A stretch of 64,000 bases of DNA from Doris montereyensis. Its lineage: Eukaryota; Mollusca; Gastropoda; Nudibranchia; Dorididae. Below are positions 52,001-61,000 of this stretch, one piece after another. The notes beneath the pieces were generated by a model that had not been told where the DNA came from, did no database searches, and saw only the letters and a list, made by a program, of their open reading frames with translations. How positions within the stretch are numbered: the stretch's first letter is position 1; each line of letters begins with the position of its first letter. The DNA is taken from the NCBI GenBank assembly GCA_037039925.1, contig JAXRKP010000188.1:194501-258500 (forward strand), given 5' to 3'. The translations under genes were made by a program, and so were the position numbers.

Positions 52001-55000
52001 GGTGCAATGAAAGTAGCAACATTTGTGTTGGGTGTGTCAAATGCAATGAGAGTAGCAAGGTTTGTGTTGTGTGTCAGAGGAGCAATGCGTAGCAAGACAT
52101 GTGTTGAGATGTCAAGGGGTGAAAATGAAAGTAGCAAGATTTGTGTTGAGTGTTCAAGAACAATGAGAGTAGCAAGGTTTGTGTTGAGTGTGTCATTTTG
52201 CTAGCAATAGAGTAGCAACATTTGTGTTGAGTTTCAATGGCAAAAATCATGTTTTTTGATTTTGTCAAGAGGGTGCAATTTTCCAGTAGCAATCCATTTG
52301 TGTTGACCCGTTTATTTTAAGAGGGTGCAATGAAAGTAGCAAGACTTTGTGTTGATTGTGTCAAGAGGGTGCAATGAAAGTAGCAAGATCCAATGTTGGG
52401 ATTTACTACTAATACTAGGTGAAATGAATGTAGCAAGTTTGCCAATAAATCAGACGAAGAGAGGTAGTTGTCATAGAGGAGCTGCCGATCAAGAGATGTC
52501 AAGCTGTAAAGAGAATTTTACCAAAATGAAAAAGAAGTTAAAGAACAGATGCCAGAGATTTTGCTAGCATTAACTCAGGATCATTGCTCTTTCAATGGCA
52601 AAAATCATGTATCTTTTGATTTTGCACAGCAGGTTCACTTTTGTACAATCCATTACAACCAGGACCCGTTTATTTTAAAACTCCAGTAAATGACGGACTT
52701 TTGACCTTGAACTGTAGTCAAAGGGTTGAAGGATTGACATCCTATGCTCCAAAAACTCCAATTTACTACTAATACTATTGAAACAATGCACAGTTTAGAG
52801 ATCAGATGAGCTCGTTTATCATATTGTTCTTCAAGTTCAATGGTTTTTTCTGTCATGTTTTATCACTGTCTGAAAATCAACTAGGGCAAAGCCATAATGA
52901 ATGTTCTATGTCACATTTTTTAGAGCTACTCATGCTTCCTTTACAGATTACTCCATAATAGAATGATTTAGTACTTCTTTTTATGAGAATTGTCTACCTG
53001 TCCAGTAGATGACGTGTGTCATGAATGATCTAAGTCACATCTTTTGAAGGATACCTTTACAAGATCTCCATAATGAATGATCTAAGTTGCATTCTTTTTT
53101 TGAGAATTGTTTATCATCATGTTCTTCAAGTTCATGATTTTTCTTCTTTTTTAAGACTGTCTACCTTCACAAGATCTCCATAATGAATGATCTAAGACTC
53201 TTCTTTTCTCCATAATGAATGATTTAAGTCTTTCTTTTTGAGACTGTCTACCTTTACAAGATCTCCATAATGAATGATCTAAGTCTTCTTTTTTTTGAGA
53301 CTGTCTACCTTCATAAGATGATCCATAATGAATGATCTAAGTCTTCTTTTTTTGAGACTGTCTACCTTCATAAGATGATCCATAATGAATGATCTAAGTC
53401 TTCTTTTTTGAGACTGTCTACCTTTACAAGATGATCCATAATGAAGTCTTCTTTTTTGATCTAAATGTCTTCTTTTTTTTTGAGACTGTCTACCTTCATA
53501 AGATGATCCATAGTGAATGATTTAAGTCTTCTTTTTTGAGACTGTCTACCTTCACAAGATGATCCATAATGAATGATTTAAGTCTCAGTGAGACCATCTA
53601 CCTTCACAAGATGATCCATAATGAATGATGTAAGTCTCAGTGAGACCATCTACCTTCACAAGATGATCCATAATGAATGATTTAAGTCTCAGTGAGACCA
53701 TCTACCTTCACAAGATGATCCATAATGAATGATTTAAGTCCATCTACCTTCACAAGATGATCCATAATGAAGGATGTAAGTCTCAGTGAGACCATCTACC
53801 TTCACAAGATGATCCATAATGAATGATTTAAGTCTCAGTGAGACCATCTACCTTCACAAGATGATCCATAATGAATGATTTAAGTCTCAGTGAGACTATC
53901 TTCCTTCACAAGGTGATCCATAATGAATGATTTAAGTCTCAGTGACACAAATTTTTGACTGAATCATACACACGAAGGACTAAGAAAAAATATGATTTTT
54001 AAAATATTGTTTCTTTTACCATATTACTCGATTTGAGGATCCCCTCCCCCCCTTTCCCCTTTAATTGACAGTCATACTCTGACTGAAACCAAGTCTTTTC
54101 GTATTCAGGGATTTAAAAATTTTTTTTCCCATGTCAGACATCATATTACTGTCTTGATTGGAAAAAGTTTTTCTTTGACTGTACTTTTTACAAAATTGAA
54201 GAAATTCGTTATGTTCCCTCATTTTGTTATTTTTTAATGTACAATTAAATGTTTCATACTTTATTCTATGTACTCAATGTAACAAAAACAAATTTCCCTT
54301 CATGGATAATAAAATGTATCCCATACATTGAGATTTTTTACCAATGAATTTCCAATGAGATGATATCCATATTTCATTAGTGAAATAAAGCCTTTTTACC
54401 AATGAATTTCCAATGAGATAATATCCATGTTTCATTAGTGGAATAAAGCCTTTTTACCAATGAACTTCCAATGAAATAATATCCATGTTTCATTAGTGGA
54501 ATAAAGCCTTTTTACCAATGAACTTCAATGAAATAATATCCATGTTTCATTAGTGAAATAAAGCCTTTTTACCAATGAATTTCAAATGAGATAATATCCA
54601 TGTTTCATTAGTGGAATAAAGCCTTTTTACCAATGAATTTCAAATGAGATAATATCCATGTTTCATTAGTGAAATAAAGCCTTTTTACCAATGAACTTCC
54701 AATGAGATAATATCCATATTTCATTAGTGAAATAAAGCCTTTTTACCAATAAACTTCCAATGAATAATATCCAATTTCATAAGTAAAATAAAGAGATAAT
54801 ATCCATATTTCATTAGTGAAATAAAGCCTTTTTACCAATAAACTTCCAATGAGATAATATCCATATTTCATTAGTGAAATAAAGCCTTTTTACCAATGAA
54901 TTTCCAATGAGATAATATCCATATTTCATTAGTGAAATAAAGCCTTTTTACTAATGAATTTCCAATGAGATAATATCCATATTTCATTAGTGAAATAAAG

Positions 55001-58000
55001 CCTTTTTACTAATGAATTTCCAATGAAATAATATCCATGTTTCATTAGTGAAATAAAGCCTTTTTACCAATGAATTTCCAATGAAATAATATCCATATTT
55101 CATTAGTGAAGTAAAGCCTTTTACCAATGAATTTCCAATGAAATAATATCCATATTTCATTAGTGAAGTAAAGCCTCTTGAATGAATTTCCAATGAAATA
55201 ATATCCATATTTCATTAGTGAAGTAAAGCCTCTTGAGCCTCGTTTGTGAGTTTTGCTTCAAAGGAAGCTTATAATGTTACTAGTATTTTGTGAACATTTC
55301 TATTGTTTTTATTGTTTTTGTCTGTTAAATCTTGTTAGCATGGGATAAACAATTTATACCACACCTTATCGTTCTCAATGAAGAATTTATTCCATTCAAG
55401 AAATAGAAATAGCCAAATTGTCTAATTGCTCTGTAAACCTCATGTAATAAATTCTTGATATCGAATGATAAGTTGTTGAATACATTTTTTGTGCTCAATT
55501 CAATTCAAATTCAATTTATTCTGATAAATTAAAACCATGGAACAAAATTCATAGAAGACATAAGAGAAAAAAATTATTTTCTCAAATGCATAGCAATGCA
55601 AAGGAATCTAAAATACAGAAACTTGTTACACCAGAGGCAAAGTGGCAGGCTCTCAACCAAAAGGTTGTGAATTCAAGCCCTGGCGCTGTAAAAGTTTTCT
55701 CTGGTCCAGGTAGGCGGATCGAACCTAGTTCCATCGGAGACGCGATGAAAAGGATGTCCTGTGTGTGCAAATCACAAAACTGTGCACATTGAAGATCCCT
55801 TGGCGATTTACAGGGCAGTCTGGGCAAACTTATAGCTCTGATCAAATCCTCTGAGATCACCTTAGTTGTGGATGTGGGTCAAATCAAATCAAATCAAATC
55901 AAATCAAATCAAATCAAATCAAATCAAAGCTAACCCTGATATTCTGATCATGTGTATATTTGGTGATTGTTTATCCTGTTTCGCTCTGGCATATGTTCTC
56001 TGAGGTAATGATTATCAACTGTTTCGTTTAAATCTTTCAGTTACAGAAATATCAACACGGGTGATTTTCATACACAGAAGTATAAGGGCCTGGAAGAGGC
56101 TCAAATTGTGCAAATTAAAATCCTTGGACATGAAACAAGAGAGGTTGAAATGAATCATGTCTGCTTTGTTTTGCGCATTCAGGTAACAAGACTTAACTTT
56201 TGCTTGTTAGTCTCATTCATTTGTGTGTTCACTCTATGTACATGTGTCATGTGATCTGTGACGGCAATGATGGAAATGGTGGTTTGAAGGCAAAGGGTTG
56301 GCATTAAAAGCTATAAGGTCGGATATTTTAAATCCTGAAGAGGACATATTTTCATTTTGATTTATTTGGATGTTTTTTTTTCCGTGACATCTTGTTATAT
56401 TGTAGATTAAATTTTGTACCTGATCTGATCTGAAATAGACACAATTCAAGTTTATTCCTGATAAACCAGTTCAGTGTATTTGTGATTTATAGAGATATAA
56501 ATATGCTCATATTATAACTGCTTAGATCCTTTGCTTTCAAGATTTTGCCATGGATTATTTTCTTTCTTTTCAGAGAAACCCAACGATAGGTGATAAATTC
56601 TCCAGTCGACACGGGCAAAGGGAATTTGCAGGTAAGTCAGTCAAATTGTTTTTGGATTGTTTTGCACACTGCAGTGCCTTTCTCTACATGTTATTATTTA
56701 TTTTGATGTCCTTTTGTATTTAAATAGAAATCACTCTATACCATGTTTAGCATTTTGTTTTGAACAACATTCAAACATGTATATTTTGATTTTATAAGGA
56801 AAGGTTTTTTTATTCAATTAAATGTATCATGTTTTCATGAATACTTTCCTTTCCTTTAAAATGATTCATTAAAATTATTTGGAATGTTAGTTACAAAATG
56901 TTCTATTTTGTTTCATTTGACTTTCTGTCTCCCCAGTATGATGTGGCCTACAACAGACATGCCTTTCACCGAGAGCGGTTTGGTCCCAGACATACTTTTC
57001 AATCCTCATGGTTTTCCATCACGTATGACAATTGGTATGTTATATCAAAAAGGAGCGTATCGACGATGAAAGGGGCAAACCGTGCGTCCAATTTTGGATG
57101 TTTTGAGAAAATGATGCTGCGCCTTTTAATCTATTTTCAAAAACATACATAACATACACGGTTTGCAAGTATCAAAAACATACACGGTTTGCAAGTATCA
57201 AAAACATACACGGTTTGCAAGTATCAAAAACATACACGGTTTGCAAGTAAGTATCAAAAACATACGGTTTGCAAGTATCAAAAACATACATGGTTTGCAA
57301 GGTTTGGTTTTTCAAAAACATACACGGTTTGCAAGTGTCAAAAACATACATACATGGTTTGCAAGTATCAAAAACATACATGTTTGCAAGTATCAAAAAC
57401 ATACATGGTTTGCAAGTATCAAAAACATACACGGTTTGCAAGTATCAAAAACATACACGGTTTGCATACGAAGATCAAAAACATACACGGTTTTCTAAGG
57501 TTCTTGTGCCATCAAAAACGAGACCCAATAGGGATACACGGTTTGCAAGTATCAAAAACGAGACCCAATAGGTTTTCTATTGGTTCTTGTGCCACGGAAT
57601 CTAACTATGGACGAAGCATAGGGGCTTGGCTTGCTAATGTTAAGAAAGGTGTTACTATTTTTAGACTTACACGGTTTGCGACTTTCAGCGTTGATACAAA
57701 AAAGCAAAAAAACAATATTTGACCCTTTTCTATTTAATCCATGTTTTAGACTTGCTTGGTACGTTATGGTTTTCATTATAAGTAAAAAGTAAATTTTCTC
57801 CCAAGGCCATTACGGCCCGTAGCGCCGTTTTTACAACGTTAAGCGGAAATGGTGATAATAATAACCTCAAGGACAGGATGCTAGTCTGATGCAGGTTTTA
57901 CTCCCTGATAGTCTGATGCAGCTTTCAACTGATGCAGCTCCCTGGATAGTGATGCTGAGCTTCCCTGATGCAGGTTTTCACTCCCTGATAGTCTGATGCA

Positions 58001-61000
58001 GCTTTCACTCCCTGATAGTCTGATGCAGCTTTCACTCCCTGATAGTCTGATGCAGCTTTCACTCCCTGATAGTCTGATGCCCTCCCTGATAGTCTGATGC
58101 AGCTTTAACTCCCTCCCTGATAGTCTGATGCAGCTTTTACTCCCCTGATAGTCTGATGCAGCTTTTACTCCCCTGATAGTCTGATGCAGCTTTCACTCCC
58201 TGATAGTCTGATGCAGCTTTTACTCCCCTGATAGTCTGATGCAGCTTTAACTCCCCTGATAGTCCTGCAGCTTCCCCTAGTCTGAATTACCTGATTCATG
58301 CAGCTTTTACTCCCTGATTGTCTGATGCAGCTTTCACTCCCATGCTAGAGTTTAAGGAAAATACCTTTCTTCCAAATTACATTCAATGTTTTGTAGTTGT
58401 CATATAGTTGCCATGGTCATTTTGATGTCGTTCACTTTTATTATTGTTTTTATGTGTATTGTACCACCGCACTATCTATTTGTTCACCATTGCATCTTTA
58501 TATATATTTCTCCTAAAATCTATACATTTAATGATTAACTTAAGTTAAATTAAAAAAAATTTTTTAAATGCATTGATGAATTTTCATTTTTCAAACGGAA
58601 ATTGTGATAACACAACTATGATTTCCCTTTTAACACTTTTGTGACCACCGACGAGTATTCTCACATCACGATGCAACAACCTGGGACCACCGACGAGAAT
58701 ACTCGCATTTGGATATTCCCTAATAAAAGCCAGTTCACCTATTTATAAATCCTATCCATGTTTTTGGCTTCCGTTCTAAAGCTTTGTTTATTTGTCCTAC
58801 TTTCACTTTCAACCGTCAATGTGCGACTCAGTGCTAGATTGACTTAAAAAATGCCTAAAAGACGAACTCTAACGCGAGATGAAGTACTCCATGAATTATT
58901 TATGAACTCAGACAGCGAGGACAGCGATGAGGAAGTGGGGGATAGTTATTCTGATCAAGATTCTGTTGATAATGATCCAGAATTCGTGGCTGAAAATGAC
59001 CGTGACAGATAAAGTAGTGGTATGTTCCTGATGTCTGTGTGAAATTTCATGTATGTAGGTGTGCTAGAAGCAAGTCTATTTAGATTTTAAGAACACATGT
59101 ACATTTTTCACCTAAAATGGGCGGTGGCCCCCGGTCCTGGGGTGATGCATGGCCCCTGGGGGCTTGGCCACGTAGGTGTTAAAGGGTTAATAAAGATGAT
59201 TGAATTGAATTGTAACTCATGCTTTGAAAAGCTACATAATAGTATTAATAGGCTGTGATGGTGTCAAAATTAGTTGCTAGGCATCATTTTAATTTCCTGA
59301 ATGTTAATTGATTTAAAATAAGCTTCTAAGGATTGATCTGGTATGAGAATTAAAAACTGGAAAGCATGCATGTTTGTTTTGTGTTGTTGTGATTTTTAAA
59401 TTTATATTTGCTTTGTTTATTTCCTTTCTGTCCTTTCAGGTATGATGATTGAGAGCATGGCTGGAAAGGCTGGGGCCCTGCATGGCATGTACCTTGATGC
59501 CAGTCCCTTCACCTTCTCGGAAAACCAACCTGCTATTGACTACTTTGGCCAGATGCTTTCAGCAGGTGAAGTTTCAGCCTTGAGTTAATTGCCGTAACTT
59601 TGTGTTTGAGTCACACTCAGAATGTATTGCAATGAGCGCTGTCATTATGGACATTTTGTTGTGTTGTGAAAAGTTACTAGGTACGTCATTTCTTGTTGAA
59701 TCCATCATGTGCTCTCAATTATATGAAATGGAATTTACAATAAAGATATTTACCCTGGTACAGCTATGACCAGTAATTGCCGGTTTGTTACAGCATTCCA
59801 TTCAGCTATACGCCCGGGATTTACCGTTTGCCTGCTACAAACCTCTCAGCGCGATGCCCGGCTTTTTTGCGGGAAGGAAGGATAGGTCAAGAGAGGCCTA
59901 ATATTCCTCCTTCTTGTTACCCTCTTACTGTCTTACGCTCATCCTCTTTTAATCATCTTTTAAAATGAATGCTTTCTGATTGGTTAACCATTTAGTAAAC
60001 AGGAAAAAGGCCGTGTTCAGGCTCATAAGCTTACGTCCAAAAGGCCTTCGGTTGAGTCTATTTCTAAAGGGGTATGTTTATGATTGTCTTTGTCTTGGAC
60101 AACTGGTAGTAACGATGCTAACACTAACAGCTGTACTATGCATGAAATAGGCTTGTTATACAACTTTCATTTAATGGTTACCCCTATTGTAAAATGGAAT
60201 GATCCTACTAGGACAAGTCCATTGCTAGAGGGGTATAAATGTGAGCTGGTCTATTTTTGAGAGTGTGTGTGATTGAGCTGATAATAAGAATGTGTGTTTG
60301 CACAGATACATAATTGGTTTTGTTGTCTCCTACTAAATTGAAAAGAATGGAGTCATCCTAGGTTGGCTTGGCTTGGATGAGACCAGATGATTGCCATGCG
60401 ACTGAATTCAATAGGCTGGTGATGGCCTGGTCAGGAGTCACACTTCCCCGTGAACTCGTAAAACTTCGTGGGCAGCCTTGTGCTGCGGCGATGACTGTCA
60501 GCGAGCCAACTAGCATGTGGCAGCCATTGCGCTGGCGGCATGAGCTGCTTTTCTAGTGTTAAAACCCTTTGAGCTGGCAAATCCCCGGAACTGAAAGTAT
60601 AAGAAATACACACGGGATGAACTTGCAGCAACCTATGTGGGTGATATATAAAAAGCAGAAAAACGATTGAAGTACAAAAACTGTTTTAAAATATTGAAAT
60701 GCTTAATTTAATGTAGTACGTTAACACAAATATGTTCAGCGTGATCATTTTTCTTAGTATTTTGAAACGTGTATTTAAGAAATGTGTACTTTATTTATTT
60801 AGAAACATTTATTCTTTTTTACTGTGTCATATAATTTCTACTCACTGAGTGTATTGTTCAAATCTTTTAAATTGGTACAAAGTGAGAAAGAAATCTGCTC
60901 TAACAACTCTGTATTACTAAAACTTTAGTAGATAAGATGAACCCTTCTCTGAGCCTTTCGGCATTTTGTGTGTGGTGTGTGTATGTGTATGTGTCAGGGG

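Larger units (their letters stand above)
49550..52830 (+). pseudogene. Multicopy-type ORF with its own intron, interrupted by a minisatellite; mobile-element-like
   Basis: Exon a (about 49560-49603) reads [12 protein letters not shown] and ends at donor gtaggt. Exon b starts at 50327 after acceptor ttttgccag, with an acidic start [19 protein letters not shown]. It continues through [55 protein letters not shown] and [20 protein letters not shown] to a stop at 50869-50871. Further on, in shifted frames, are [38 protein letters not shown] and [10 protein letters not shown] (50960-51155). The frame then dissolves into a 43-bp minisatellite and resumes near 52580 with [22 protein letters not shown] sequence. 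The word order (LLP, then DLWxxLxP, then DLCxxCQ, then FDxAQQVHxPxxPxQPGPxYF) is that of a family found in many copies in cnidarian, mollusc and other genomes, probably with a DDE-type domain further C-terminal (I associate it with DUF7869, from memory and unverified). The C-terminal catalytic part is not found here. Confidence 0.65.

Noticed and set aside
57163..57722. Overlapping open frames of up to 177 codons downstream of exon 27
   Set aside because: Produced by the 26-bp minisatellite; several frames are open at once and the residues are repetitive.
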